64,000 bases of DNA, from the NCBI RefSeq assembly GCF_018760365.1, contig NZ_JAHIAB010000001.1, positions 203,813 to 267,812 of the forward strand, given 5' to 3'. This stretch comes from Pseudooceanicola endophyticus (GTDB lineage Bacteria > Pseudomonadota > Alphaproteobacteria > Rhodobacterales > Rhodobacteraceae). The position numbers were made by a program, and so were the translations under genes. The notes beneath the pieces are model-generated. The model searched no databases. It was not told the origin of the DNA and saw only the letters and a program-made list of their open reading frames with translations. Positions 35,884 to 44,630 of the stretch are shown one piece after another (within the stretch, counting starts at the first letter, position 1; the number at the start of each line of letters is the position of its first letter).

Positions 35884-35908
35884 CGCTCAGGAACAGGACG
35901 GATATGAC

Positions 35909-36271
35909 ATGACCGACACCCCCGAGCCCATGGAAGGCGAACCGCTGATCGCGCCCTCCAGCACCGATCACCCGCTCTACGACAAGGTGGCCGAGGCCTG
36001 CCGGACGGTCTATGACCCCGAGATCCCGGTGAACATCTACGACCTCGGGCTGATCTACACGATTGCCATCACCCCCGAGAACGAGGTCTCGATCATCATG
36101 ACCCTGACCGCGCCGGGCTGCCCGGTGGCCGGCGACATGCCCGGCTGGGTCATCGACGCGGTCGAACCGGTCGAGGGCGTCAAGCAGGTCGATGTCGACC
36201 TGACCTGGAACCCGCCCTGGGGCATGGACATGATGAGCGACGAGGCCCGCCTCGAACTGGGCTTCATGTAA
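35909..36271 (+). CDS. sufT: Fe-S cluster assembly protein SufT (DUF59 / MIP18 family)
   Basis: Iron-sulfur cluster assembly factor of 120 residues. The DUF59 domain shows RTVYDPEIPVNIYDLGLIYTI and the conserved Cys in TAPGCPVAGDMPGW, then VDVDLTWNPPWGMDMMSDEARLELGFM-type ending (short parts quoted). The N-terminal 20 residues are acidic and disordered. It is followed by a sufA-type gene on the same strand, which supports a role in maturation of [4Fe-4S] proteins. No sufBCDS genes are in this stretch. Confidence 0.88.
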   Translation: MTDTPEPMEGEPLIAPSSTDHPLYDKVAEACRTVYDPEIPVNIYDLGLIYTIAITPENEVSIIMTLTAPGCPVAGDMPGWVIDAVEPVEGVKQVDVDLTWNPPWGMDMMSDEARLELGFM

Positions 36272-36395
36272 GGCGCCGGCGGCCCCGCGGGGCCGCAGCG
36301 CACCGGCCCTGCATTTCGGACAGGGCGCCTGCGCATCCGCGCCCCTTGGCAAGCAGGCCCGCCCTGCCTAAATTCCTGTGACAAGGAGACAGCCC

Positions 36396-36749
36396 ATGTT
36401 CAGCATTCCCGGCAAGCAGGCCGTGACCATCACGCCCCGCGCAGCCTCGCAGATCGTCAAGCTGATGCAGAAGGACGGCCAGAGCGCCGGCCTGCGCATC
36501 GGCATCAAGAAAGGTGGCTGCGCCGGCATGGAATACACCATGGAATACGTTGATTCCGTGGACAAGATGGACGAGGTCGTCGAACAGGACGGCGCCCGGG
36601 TGATGATCGCGCCGATGGCGCAGATGTTCCTCTTCGGCACCGAGATCGACTACGAGACCTCGCTGCTGGAATCCGGCTTCAAGTTCCGCAATCCGAACGT
36701 GGTCGAGGCCTGCGGTTGCGGCGAATCGATCAAGTTCGCCGACATGTGA
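36396..36749 (+). CDS. HesB/IscA-family iron-sulfur carrier (SufA/ErpA-like)
   Basis: A-type Fe-S carrier of 117 residues that passes clusters to target proteins. The three ligand cysteines are visible: one in GGCAGMEY and two in the C-terminal CGCGESI. The ATG at 36396 has an AAGGAG site; a GTG six codons upstream is less likely. Located 125 bases after sufT on the same strand, it forms a small Fe-S unit. SufA versus IscA/ErpA cannot be decided from sequence alone. Confidence 0.9.
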   Translation: MFSIPGKQAVTITPRAASQIVKLMQKDGQSAGLRIGIKKGGCAGMEYTMEYVDSVDKMDEVVEQDGARVMIAPMAQMFLFGTEIDYETSLLESGFKFRNPNVVEACGCGESIKFADM

Positions 36750-36768
36750 TCCCGGCGGGGGCGGCGCC

Positions 36769-37149
36769 ATGGCGGTCGACCCCGACCTTCTCGCCTATGT
36801 GAGAGAGCTTTTCGAGGGGCTGGGCCCATTGCGCACGGGGCGGATGTTCTCCGGCGCGGCGCTTTATGCCGAGGGCGATGCGATGTTCGCGATGATCGCC
36901 GCCTCGGGCACAGTCTACATGAAATCCGACGCCACCACCGAGGCCGCCTACCTGGCCGCCGGGGCCCGCCCCTTCACCTACACCCGCAAGGAGGGTGTGC
37001 GGGAGGTCCGCGCGCTGCTCTCGCTGCCCGACAGCGCCCTCGACGACCCCGAGGAGGCGCTCTTCTGGGCCCGTCTCTCGCTGCCGCCCGCGCGTGCGGC
37101 GGCGCTGGAAAAGCGGCGGCGGAAGCCGCGGCGGCCCGCCCGGGGCTGA
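36769..37149 (+). CDS. TfoX N-terminal domain protein
   Basis: A 126-residue protein made of a single TfoX N-terminal domain: LAYVRELFEGLGPLRTGRMFSGAALYAEGDAMFAMI is the family start (quoted in parts: RTGRMFSGAALY), with VYMKSDATTEAAYLAAGARPFTY and a basic C terminus RRRKPRRPARG. TfoX/Sxy controls competence in gamma-proteobacteria, but short TfoX-N proteins in Alphaproteobacteria have no proven role. It lies between the Fe-S gene and tpiA. Confidence 0.85.
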   Translation: MAVDPDLLAYVRELFEGLGPLRTGRMFSGAALYAEGDAMFAMIAASGTVYMKSDATTEAAYLAAGARPFTYTRKEGVREVRALLSLPDSALDDPEEALFWARLSLPPARAAALEKRRRKPRRPARG

Positions 37150-37260
37150 CAGGATCCCTTTCCGGCCTATGTCTGCGCTATCAGTGGCTTGACCTCCGAC
37201 GCCTTCGGGTAAGAATGCAGCCGAGGTCAAGAGCCGGGAAAATCCGGGAAGGGATGGAAT

Positions 37261-38010
37261 ATGCGCAGAAAACTCGCCGCAGGGAACTGGAAGATGAACG
37301 GGATGAAAGCCTCGCTCGCAGAGATCGAGGCGCTGGCCAAGGCCCACCCCGATCCGGCCTGCGACCTGCTGATCTGCCCGCCTGCCACGCTGATCGCCGC
37401 CGCCGCGGAGATCTGCCAGGGCACCGGCGTGAAGATCGGCGGCCAGACCTGCCATGACCGGCTGGCCGGCGCCCATACCGGCGACATCTCGGCCACCATG
37501 CTCAAGGATGCCGGTGCCAGCGCCGTGATCCTGGGCCATTCGGAACGCCGCGAGGATCACGAGGAAAGCTCCGAAGACGTGCGGATGCTGGCCAAGACCG
37601 CGCAGTCGGCCGGGCTGATGACGGTGGTCTGCGTCGGCGAAAGCCTGTTCCAGCGCCAGTCCACCAACACGCTCGACATCATCGGCGCGCAGCTCTCTCT
37701 GTCGATCCCCGACAGTTCCACCGGCGAAAACCTCATCGTCGCCTATGAACCGATCTGGGCCATCGGCTCCGGCCTCACCCCGACGAAGGACGAGATCGGC
37801 GAGGTCCACGATTTCATGCGCGCCCGCCTCGAACACCGCTTCGGCTATGGCGTCGGCAAATCCGTCCGCCTGCTCTACGGCGGCTCCGTGAAGGGCTCCA
37901 ACGCCGAGGAGATCTTCTCGATCTCCAATGTCGACGGCGCGCTGGTCGGCGGCGCCTCCCTGACAGCCGAGGATTTCGGCCCCATCGTCAGCGCCCTCGA
38001 AAAGGCCTGA
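37261..38010 (+). CDS. tpiA: Triosephosphate isomerase
   Basis: Interconverts dihydroxyacetone phosphate and glyceraldehyde 3-phosphate in central metabolism. The 249-residue barrel has N9 and K11 in AAGNWKMNG, the catalytic His in VILGHSERRE, the catalytic Glu in AYEPIWAIG and the phosphate loop LYGGSVKGSN. Length and motifs are normal. ATG at 37261 follows GAAGGGAT. A repeat copy and a strong terminator follow. Confidence 0.98.
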   Translation: MRRKLAAGNWKMNGMKASLAEIEALAKAHPDPACDLLICPPATLIAAAAEICQGTGVKIGGQTCHDRLAGAHTGDISATMLKDAGASAVILGHSERREDHEESSEDVRMLAKTAQSAGLMTVVCVGESLFQRQSTNTLDIIGAQLSLSIPDSSTGENLIVAYEPIWAIGSGLTPTKDEIGEVHDFMRARLEHRFGYGVGKSVRLLYGGSVKGSNAEEIFSISNVDGALVGGASLTAEDFGPIVSALEKA

Positions 38011-38024
38011 GGCCCCCCGGCTCT

Positions 38025-38056
38025 CTCATCTGGCCGGAAATATCCCCGCCGGAGGC
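38025..38056 (+). repeat. Dispersed intergenic repeat, copy G
   Basis: CTCATCTGGCCGGAAATATC begins at 38025, and the element ends CCGCCGGAGG. It shares CATCT-N2-CC-N2-AAATA with the other copies and the CCGCCGGAGG tail with copies E and F. It lies directly after tpiA, in the same direction, and runs into the tpiA terminator. Confidence 0.65.
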
Positions 38057-38058
38057 AA

Positions 38059-38083
38059 GCCGCCGCGCAAGCGGCGGTTTTTT
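38059..38083 (+). terminator. Rho-independent terminator after tpiA
   Basis: GCCGCCGC-gcaa-GCGGCGG at 38059-38077 with a GCAA tetraloop, followed by six T (38078-38083). Confidence 0.88.
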
Positions 38084-38103
38084 CATGGCCCGGACGCAAC
38101 GAA

Positions 38104-38127
38104 ACGGCGCCCCCGAAGGGACGCCGC
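38104..38127 (-). terminator. Hairpin after dctM
   Basis: On the minus strand GGCGTCCC and GGGGGCGCC pair imperfectly around a short loop, followed by GTTTCGTT, 25 bases past the dctM stop. Confidence 0.5.
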
Positions 38128-38151
38128 CAAAACCAGGGCCCAGCCGAAGCC

Positions 38152-39546
38152 TTACCTGGTGACGATTTCCGGCCCCATCACCGCATTCGGCAGGAAGGTC
38201 GAGATCGCGGGGATATAGGTCACCATGATCAGGAAGATGAAGAGCACGCCCAGGAACGGCAGGGCCGCCTTCACCACCCGCATCATCGGCATCCCCGCCA
38301 CCCCCGAGGTCACGAAGAGGTTCAGGCCGACCGGCGGGGTGATCATGCCGATCTCCATGTTCACCACCATGATGATGCCCAGATGGATCGGGTCGATGCC
38401 AAGCTCGATGGCGATGGGGAAGACCAGCGGCGCGACGATCACCAGCAGCCCCGAGGGCTCCATGAACTGGCCGCCGATCAGCAGGATCAGGTTCACCACC
38501 ACCAGGAACATCACCGGCCCGAAACCCGCCGACAGCATCGCCTCGGCGACATGCTGGGGCACCTGTTCATCGGTCAGCACATGCTTGAGGATCAGCGCAT
38601 TGGCGATGACGAACATCAGCGTGATGGTCAGCTTGCCGGCCTCGAACAGGGTCTTCTGGGTGTCGCGGTGGAACCAGGCGGTGACCAGGGCCTGCGGCTT
38701 CTTCCACAGCGGCGTGTTGGCCTGCCCCTCCGCGCCCTTCAGCGGCCCCATGTCGCGATAGATGAAGACCGCCGCGATGAAGGCATAGACCGAGGCCACG
38801 GCGGCGGCTTCCGTCGGCGTGAAGATCGCGCCGGTGATGCCGGGGATGCCGTAGATCCCGACCATGATGATCACGATCAGCATCAGGCCCCAGAAGGCTT
38901 CCCTGAAACTCGACCAGACCTCGCCCATGCCGGCGAACTGGCCCTTGGGCATGTTCTTCACCCGCGCCATGATCCAGATCGCGACCATCAGCATGGCCCC
39001 CGCGAGGATGCCGGGGATGACACCGGCCAGGAACATGCGGCCCACAGAGACATCGACGGCCGTGGCGTAGACCACCATCACGATCGACGGCGGGATCAGG
39101 ATGCCCAGCGTCCCGGCGTTGCAGATGACGCCCGCAGCAAAGTCCTTGGTGTAGCCCGCCTTGGTCATCGCCCCGATGACGATGGAGCCGATGGCGACCA
39201 CGGTTGCGGGCGACGAGCCCGAGAGCGCCGCGAAGATCATGCAGGCGAAGACCCCGGCGATGGCCAGACCGCCCTGCAGGTGCCCGACGCAGGCGATGGA
39301 AAACCGGATGATCCGTTTCGCCACCCCGCCCGTCGACATGAAGCTGGAGGCCAGGATGAAGAACGGGATCGCCAGCAGGGTGAAGTGCCCGACGAAGGCC
39401 TGCATCAGCGTCTGCGCGATGGAGGCAAGCGAGGTATCCCCGAACCACAGCAGGAACAGGATCGAGGACAGGCCGAGCGAAACGGCAATCGGCACGCCGA
39501 TCAGCATGAAGCCGATGACAAGGCCGAAAAGAATGATGACGGTCAT
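38152..39546 (-). CDS. dctM: TRAP transporter, large permease DctM
   Basis: Large membrane subunit of a tripartite ATP-independent transporter, 464 residues with about 12 membrane segments. Family signs include the early GVPIAVSLGLSSI, FAALSGSSPATVVAIGS and the late GIIMVVNMEIGMITPPVGLN (parts of longer motifs). It couples sodium-driven uptake of dicarboxylates delivered by DctP. Encoded 3 bases downstream of dctQ, it ends the dctPQM operon. Confidence 0.94.
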   Translation of the reverse strand: MTVIILFGLVIGFMLIGVPIAVSLGLSSILFLLWFGDTSLASIAQTLMQAFVGHFTLLAIPFFILASSFMSTGGVAKRIIRFSIACVGHLQGGLAIAGVFACMIFAALSGSSPATVVAIGSIVIGAMTKAGYTKDFAAGVICNAGTLGILIPPSIVMVVYATAVDVSVGRMFLAGVIPGILAGAMLMVAIWIMARVKNMPKGQFAGMGEVWSSFREAFWGLMLIVIIMVGIYGIPGITGAIFTPTEAAAVASVYAFIAAVFIYRDMGPLKGAEGQANTPLWKKPQALVTAWFHRDTQKTLFEAGKLTITLMFVIANALILKHVLTDEQVPQHVAEAMLSAGFGPVMFLVVVNLILLIGGQFMEPSGLLVIVAPLVFPIAIELGIDPIHLGIIMVVNMEIGMITPPVGLNLFVTSGVAGMPMMRVVKAALPFLGVLFIFLIMVTYIPAISTFLPNAVMGPEIVTR

Positions 39547-39549
39547 GGA

Positions 39550-40218
39550 TCAGCTCTCCCCGCGGCGCTCTGCGACGTCCGCGATTTCATCTTCGACTTC
39601 ATGGCTGGCGACGATCCGGTCCAGCTTGCCGGCCCAGACCTTCAGCGCGACCTGCACGAAGCGGAACAGCAGCAGCGCCATGGACAGCGGCAGCACGGCA
39701 TAGGGGATGAAGCGCGGCAGCTTCTCGTAGGCCTCGCCCTCGTTCATCGCGCTCTCCAGGAAGCCCAGGAAGGCGGGGAACGGGATGTCGTTGACCTCGT
39801 ACCAGGATTTCGAACGGAAGCGGTCCTCGAAGCCCAGCGGGAACCAGCGCCCCCCGGTCTGGGGCAGGTTGGCGAAGTTGGCCCAGTAGTCCCAGGCGCC
39901 CTTCAGCATCAGGCAGGCATAGACCAGGCACAGCGCGATGGCGATGACGGCCAGCACCCGGCGCACCGGCAGGGGGCAGATGTCGACCACCGCATCGACG
40001 CCCAGGTGGGCGTTCTTCTTGACCGCGTAGGAGGCGCCCAGCAGCACCAGCCAGCCGAACAGGAAGACGGTCGATTCCAGCGCCCAGAGGATGTTGGAAT
40101 TGAAGACGTACCGCGCCACCACATTGGCGAAGGTGATGAGCGTCATGGCGCCCAGGATCACCGCGATCAGGGTTTCCTCGATCCGGTCGACAAAGCTTTC
40201 ACCGGGTGCAGCGTGCAT
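39550..40218 (-). CDS. dctQ: TRAP transporter, small permease DctQ
   Basis: Small membrane subunit of 222 residues with four hydrophobic segments; it links the large permease and the binding protein. The N-terminal RIEETLIAVILGAMTLITFANVVARYVF (quoted in parts: LITFANVVARYVF) and WALESTVFLFGWLVLLGASYAV are typical of DctQ. A loop of about 40 residues (WANFANLPQTGGRWFPLGFEDRF region) lengthens it relative to small DctQ proteins. A GGGGAGG site precedes the ATG. An intercistronic hairpin separates it from dctP. Confidence 0.9.
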   Translation of the reverse strand: MHAAPGESFVDRIEETLIAVILGAMTLITFANVVARYVFNSNILWALESTVFLFGWLVLLGASYAVKKNAHLGVDAVVDICPLPVRRVLAVIAIALCLVYACLMLKGAWDYWANFANLPQTGGRWFPLGFEDRFRSKSWYEVNDIPFPAFLGFLESAMNEGEAYEKLPRFIPYAVLPLSMALLLFRFVQVALKVWAGKLDRIVASHEVEDEIADVAERRGES

Positions 40219-40261
40219 CTGCCTCCCCTTTCCTGTCCGTTGTTGTCATTGGGGGCGAAGC

Positions 40262-40294
40262 GGAAGGGCGCAGGATCCGTGCCCGCGCCCTTCC
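40262..40294 (-). terminator. Intercistronic hairpin between dctP and dctQM
   Basis: GGAAGGGCGC (40262-40271) pairs perfectly over ten bases with GCGCCCTTCC (40285-40294) around a 13-base loop. It lies just after dctP and would hold back read-through into dctQM or protect the dctP message. Confidence 0.55.
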
Positions 40295-40313
40295 CTGTCT
40301 CGCGCGGCGCGCG

Positions 40314-41324
40314 TCAGAACTGGGCGTTGATCGCCTGGGCGGCGTCGATGTTGTCCTGGCCGACGTCATCGGTGAACTGGTCCCAGACGGGTTTCATCAC
40401 GGCGACCCAGTCGGCACGCTGCTCGGGCGTCAGCTCTCGGATCACGCCGCCGGCGTCCAGCACCCCCTGGCGGGCATCGGCATCGACCTGGGCAATGGCC
40501 GCGTTGCGCTCCTTGGTGACACCGTCGAGGATCTCAAGGAACTGATCGCGGGTGCCCTCGTCCAGGCTGTCCAGCCAGTCGACCGAGGCCACGACCATGT
40601 AGTCGAGCACACCGTGGTTGGTCTCGGTGATGCCGTCCTGCACCTCGTAGTACTTCTGGCCCAGGGTGTTGGACCAGGTGTTCTCCTGGCCATCCACGAC
40701 GCCCTGCTGCAGCGCGCCGTACACTTCCGAGAAGGCCATCTTCTGGGGCGAGGCGCCAAGGGCTTCCATCTGGGCGACCAGCACGTCGCTGGGCTGCACG
40801 CGGAATTTCAGGCCCTTGGCATCCTCGGGCTCCAGCAGCGGCTTGTTGGCCGAGAACTGCTTCAGCCCGTTGTGCCAGAAGCCCAGGCCCGCCAGCCCGC
40901 GGCGCTCCATGGAGGACATCATCGCCTGACCGTTGTCGGAGGCCTGGAAGGCATCGACCGCTTCCATGTTCTTGAACATGAACGGCAGGTCGAAGATGCG
41001 GAAGACCTTGGTGAAGGTCTCGAATTTCGACAGCGAGGGGGCGCCAAGCTGAACGTCGCCCTGCAGCATCGCCTCCAGCAGCTTGTCGTCATCGTAAAGG
41101 GTCGAGTTCGGGTAGACCTCCATGCAGGCCTTGCCGTCCATCTGCTCGTTCACGCGGGTCTTCAGCAGTTCGGCGGCAATGCCCTTGGGGTGCTTGTCGG
41201 TATTGGTGACATGGCTGAACTTGATCACCATCTCGCCGGCATCGCAGCCGGCCGGATCGGCCAGGGCCGCGGAGGCGGTGACAGAAAGCGCAAGGGCAGT
41301 GGCGGCGGTGGTCAGGAATTTCAT
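40314..41324 (-). CDS. dctP: TRAP dicarboxylate transporter, substrate-binding protein DctP
   Basis: Periplasmic solute-binding subunit of 336 residues. A signal peptide is clear: MKFLTTAATALALSVTASAALA before DPAG. The mature protein has KFSHVTNTDKHPKGIAAELLK, the FPFMF-like DLPFMFKN segment, and the substrate arginine in LKFRVQPSDVL, typical of DctP proteins that bind C4-dicarboxylates. Start 41324 follows GGAGGAG. With dctQ, dctM and the dctBD pair nearby the substrate is most likely succinate, malate or fumarate. Confidence 0.93.
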   Translation of the reverse strand: MKFLTTAATALALSVTASAALADPAGCDAGEMVIKFSHVTNTDKHPKGIAAELLKTRVNEQMDGKACMEVYPNSTLYDDDKLLEAMLQGDVQLGAPSLSKFETFTKVFRIFDLPFMFKNMEAVDAFQASDNGQAMMSSMERRGLAGLGFWHNGLKQFSANKPLLEPEDAKGLKFRVQPSDVLVAQMEALGASPQKMAFSEVYGALQQGVVDGQENTWSNTLGQKYYEVQDGITETNHGVLDYMVVASVDWLDSLDEGTRDQFLEILDGVTKERNAAIAQVDADARQGVLDAGGVIRELTPEQRADWVAVMKPVWDQFTDDVGQDNIDAAQAINAQF

Positions 41325-41504
41325 CTGTATCTCCTCCCGAGAGTGCAGGTGGGCGGGTCCTCGCCCGACTGACAGCGAAAATCCGCAAACGCGGCCCTGC
41401 ACTCAAGAAAAACTGACGAAACCGTGAAGAGATCTGTTTTTCGAAGCGAAATCAGCTTCTTGCAAACAAGCCATGCGACAGGAACATAGCCGCCATGCAT
41501 TCAA

Positions 41505-41555
41505 TGTGCGAAATCCCACACAGTGAAATCGCCCATTTGTGCGGTTTCCCGCACA
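41505..41555. promoter_or_regulatory. Two TGTGCG dyads upstream of dctP (candidate DctD sites)
   Basis: TGTGCGAAATCCCACACA at 41505-41522 and TGTGCGGTTTCCCGCACA at 41538-41555 are related 18-base dyads. The second has perfect seven-base arms. Their centres are 33 bases apart, about three helix turns. They lie 180-230 bases upstream of dctP and just after the dctD stop, a typical enhancer position for a DctD-type regulator. No -24/-12 promoter was recognised between them and dctP. Confidence 0.6.
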
Positions 41556-41559
41556 GTGC

Positions 41560-42789
41560 TCAGCGAAACGACTCGGGCCTCAGGCCATGTTTCGCCAGTT
41601 TGTCGTAGAAGGTCTTGCGCGGCAGCTTCAGCGCCTCGGCGGCGGCCGAGGCATGGCCGGCATGGCGTTTCAGCGCCGCCGACAGCAGGCTCTTCTCGAT
41701 CTGCGCCATCTGCTCGGCCAGGCCCAGGTCCGAGGGGCGCTCCTCCTCCGCCTCCCCGCCCGAGAGGACAAAGCGCATTGCCGCGCTCATCAGCGAGCGC
41801 GCATTGCCCGGCCAGTCGCGGGTCATCAGCCCGGCGACGACTTCGGGGGTGACCTCGGGGGCGGCCATGCCGGATTGCTCGGCGGCCTGGGCGACATACT
41901 GGCGGAACATCACCGGGATATCCTCGGGGCGCTCCTTCAGGGCCGGGGAATGCACACTGAGCGGCTCCAGCCGGTAGTAGAGATCGGCATTGAAGCCCCC
42001 CTCCTCCACCGCCTGACGCAGCGCGGTGCTGCATCCGGCGATCAGCCGGGCGGGGGCGCCGCGCTCCATCAACTCGGCCAGGGCGAACTGCGCCGCCTGA
42101 CCCAGGCCCGCGATCTCGTCGAGATAGAGCGATCCGCCGGCGGCCTCCTGAAAGGCTGCGTCCAGCGCCTCGGGGCCAAGCCCCGCCGAGGCGCGCTTGA
42201 CGAAGGGGCGCTGCGCCGCCGGAGAGGACAGGTGGATGACCTCGGCCACCTTGGAGATGCCCGCGCCCGGCGCGCCGGTCACCAGCACCTCGCCGGTCAG
42301 GCGGGCCAGCTGGCGGATGCGCCGGCGCAGCGCCTCGGACTGTTCGGAGCGCCCGAAGATCATCCGCGCCGCCGGATCGCCGCTTTCCAGCTGGGCCTTC
42401 AGGCGGCGGTTCTCAAGCACCAGTTCGCGGGTCTTCAGGGCCCGTTCCAGGATCGGCAGCAGCTCGGCGCTGGCGCAGGGTTTTTCCAGAAAGCCGAAGG
42501 CGCCGCGCTTCATCGCATCGACCGCCATCGGAATGTCGCCCTCGCCGGTCAGCAGGATGACCGGCAGCTCGGGGTCCAGCTTCAGCGTGTGGTCCAGCAG
42601 GAAGAAGCCGTCGCGCCCGGGCATCCGGATATCCGACAGGATCACCCCGTCGAAGTCCGGCGTGATACGGTCCTTGGCGGCCACGAAGGAACCCGCCGGC
42701 AGCGGATCGAGATCCGCCAGCTCCAGCGTCTGGGCCAGCGCCTCGCGCACCGCTGCATCGTCATCGACCACCAGAACCTGTCGCGTCAT
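41560..42789 (-). CDS. dctD: DctD-type response regulator with degenerate AAA+ domain
   Basis: Two-component regulator of 409 residues. The receiver domain is intact, with VVDDD and D53 in LSDIRMPGRDG. The central domain is derived from sigma-54 activators but is abnormal: the Walker A motif reads GAPGAGIS (172-179), with Ile where the lysine should be, and the GAFTGA loop and its surroundings are deleted between RPFVKRAS and AAGGSLYLDEI. Walker B is retained. The C-terminal Fis helix-turn-helix is present (AEALKLPRKTFYDKLAKHGL, 20 residues). Encoded 57 bases after dctB. It likely binds the dyads upstream of dctP but cannot be expected to hydrolyse ATP or drive sigma-54. Confidence 0.88.
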   Translation of the reverse strand: MTRQVLVVDDDAAVREALAQTLELADLDPLPAGSFVAAKDRITPDFDGVILSDIRMPGRDGFFLLDHTLKLDPELPVILLTGEGDIPMAVDAMKRGAFGFLEKPCASAELLPILERALKTRELVLENRRLKAQLESGDPAARMIFGRSEQSEALRRRIRQLARLTGEVLVTGAPGAGISKVAEVIHLSSPAAQRPFVKRASAGLGPEALDAAFQEAAGGSLYLDEIAGLGQAAQFALAELMERGAPARLIAGCSTALRQAVEEGGFNADLYYRLEPLSVHSPALKERPEDIPVMFRQYVAQAAEQSGMAAPEVTPEVVAGLMTRDWPGNARSLMSAAMRFVLSGGEAEEERPSDLGLAEQMAQIEKSLLSAALKRHAGHASAAAEALKLPRKTFYDKLAKHGLRPESFR

Positions 42790-42846
42790 TCCGCCTGCCT
42801 CCTGTTTCCTTCCAGATAGCCGCGCCCCGCCCGCAATGCGAGGGGT

Positions 42847-44589
42847 TCAGGCGGTCTCTTCGGCCAGGCCTTCCAGCTGCACGGTGAATTCGGCACCGCC
42901 ATCGGGATGGTTGCGCCCCCGGATCGCACCGCCGAAACTTTGCACCAGCCCGTAGGAGATCGACAGCCCCAGCCCCATCCCCTCCGAGGCGCCAACCTCC
43001 TTGGTGGAATAGAACGGGTCGAAGATGCGGTCCGGCTCGGCAATGCCGGGGCCGGTGTCGCGCACCCGCAATTCCGGCGACGGCCCGTCGGTCAGGGTCA
43101 CGGTCAGCACCTTGCGCTCGCGTCCCGCCATGGCGTCGATGGCGTTCGAGATCAGGTTGACCAGCACCTGGCCCAGCCGCACCTCTCCGCCCATGGCCCA
43201 GACCGGCCCCTCGGGCGGGGACCAGTTCAGCCGCACGTCCTCGCGCAGCATCCGCGCCTCCGTCAGCTCGAGCGCGGTGGCGGTGACGGCGTGGATGTCG
43301 ATGCGGCGCACCGGCTCGCTTTCCTGGCGGGCGAAGGCGCGCAGGTTGCGGATGATGCGGCCCATCCGCCCCGCCAGCTCCTCGATCCGGGTCAGGTTCT
43401 GGGCGGCACGCTCGGGCTTGCCGCGTTCGAGGAACAGCGCGCCGTTGCCGGCAAACTGGCGGATCGCCATCAGCGGCTGGTTCAGTTCGTGGCTGATGCC
43501 CGCAGACATCTGCCCCAGGGCCGAGAGGCGCCCGGCCTGCACCAGCTCGGCCTGGGCGCGGGTCAGCCGGGCCTCGGCCTCCTGACGTTCCGCGACCTCG
43601 CGGCGCAGGCGGGCATTGGCCCCCGACAACTGCGCGGTGCGGGCGGCAACCCGGGTTTCCAGCCGCGCGTTCAGATCGGCAAGGGTGCGGCGGCGCTCGG
43701 CCACCAGCACCAGGATCAGCCCCAGCCCCAGCAGCACCAGCGCCACCACGGCGGCCTGAAGCCGCGCCAGGCGCAGCACCGGGCTGGCATCGACCAGCGC
43801 CTCGGCCCGCATACCGATCTGCGGCAGGTCGCGGGTCACGTGCAGCGCCACCCGGGGCAGGTAGGGGCCCCAGTCGATCCGCCAGATGTCGAAGCCCCCC
43901 GGGCGGGTCCGGCGCAGCCGCGTCTCGGCCCCCCCGGGCGGCGAGAAACCGGCCCCTTCCGCCGCCCGCTGCCATCCCAGCAGCTCGGACCGGTTGGAGA
44001 TGAAGACGGTGCCGGAGGCATCGGTGAACAGCACCGCCGGACCGGCGCCGCGCCACTCCTGCTCCAGCAGGTCGATGTTGACGGTGACGATCAGCAGCGC
44101 CGTGACCCTTCCCGAGGCGCCAAAGACCGGGGCGGCATAGACATAGACCCGCAGCCCGCTCTCGGGATCACGGCCATGGGCCTGCCCCAGGGCCCCCTGC
44201 AGGGCCCGGGCCCGGGCCTGCGCCATGTAGGGGGTGGCGGGCACCGCACTCGGCTTGGCCTCGGCCAGGACGCGGCCATCGGCATCGACATAGGCCATGT
44301 TCAGCAGTCCGGTCCGGTCGCTCACCCGGAGCAGCATCGCCTCGGCCGCCTCAGGCGTGCCCCGCCCCTCCGACAGCGCCTGCAGCAGCGGATGGGTCTT
44401 CACCAGCACCGCGAGGTCGCGGTAGCGCTGCAGCTGACCGGTCAGCCGGTCCGCCGCCAGCGACAGGTCGGAGGCACCGCCCTGCGCCAGCCCCTCCAGC
44501 GACTGCCGGTAGCCGGCCTGGAACACCAGGGCCGAGACCAGCCCCACCGCCGCCACCAGCAGCCCCAGCATCCCCAACCTGCGTGACAT
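42847..44589 (-). CDS. dctB: C4-dicarboxylate sensor histidine kinase DctB
   Basis: Membrane sensor of 580 residues. Two membrane segments (about residues 5-24 and 277-298) frame a periplasmic sensor domain of about 250 residues with VYVYAAPVFGASGRVTALLIV, a double-Cache-like feature found in DctB. The kinase part has a coiled coil, the phospho-His motif GISHELNQPLMAIRQFAGN, and the N, G1 and G2 boxes (LISNAIDAM, RDTGPGI, GMGLGLS). Start 44589 has a GGAGG site. Paired with dctD; divergent from the P450 gene by only 41 bases. Confidence 0.92.
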   Translation of the reverse strand: MSRRLGMLGLLVAAVGLVSALVFQAGYRQSLEGLAQGGASDLSLAADRLTGQLQRYRDLAVLVKTHPLLQALSEGRGTPEAAEAMLLRVSDRTGLLNMAYVDADGRVLAEAKPSAVPATPYMAQARARALQGALGQAHGRDPESGLRVYVYAAPVFGASGRVTALLIVTVNIDLLEQEWRGAGPAVLFTDASGTVFISNRSELLGWQRAAEGAGFSPPGGAETRLRRTRPGGFDIWRIDWGPYLPRVALHVTRDLPQIGMRAEALVDASPVLRLARLQAAVVALVLLGLGLILVLVAERRRTLADLNARLETRVAARTAQLSGANARLRREVAERQEAEARLTRAQAELVQAGRLSALGQMSAGISHELNQPLMAIRQFAGNGALFLERGKPERAAQNLTRIEELAGRMGRIIRNLRAFARQESEPVRRIDIHAVTATALELTEARMLREDVRLNWSPPEGPVWAMGGEVRLGQVLVNLISNAIDAMAGRERKVLTVTLTDGPSPELRVRDTGPGIAEPDRIFDPFYSTKEVGASEGMGLGLSISYGLVQSFGGAIRGRNHPDGGAEFTVQLEGLAEETA

Positions 44590-44630
44590 CGCGTAACCTC
44601 CCCCGCCTTCTTAGCGGGAGGGCTCTTGCC

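Noticed and set aside
41325..41504. A sigma-54 promoter before dctP
   Set aside because: TGGC...TGCA-like pieces are present, but none has GG and GC ten bases apart.
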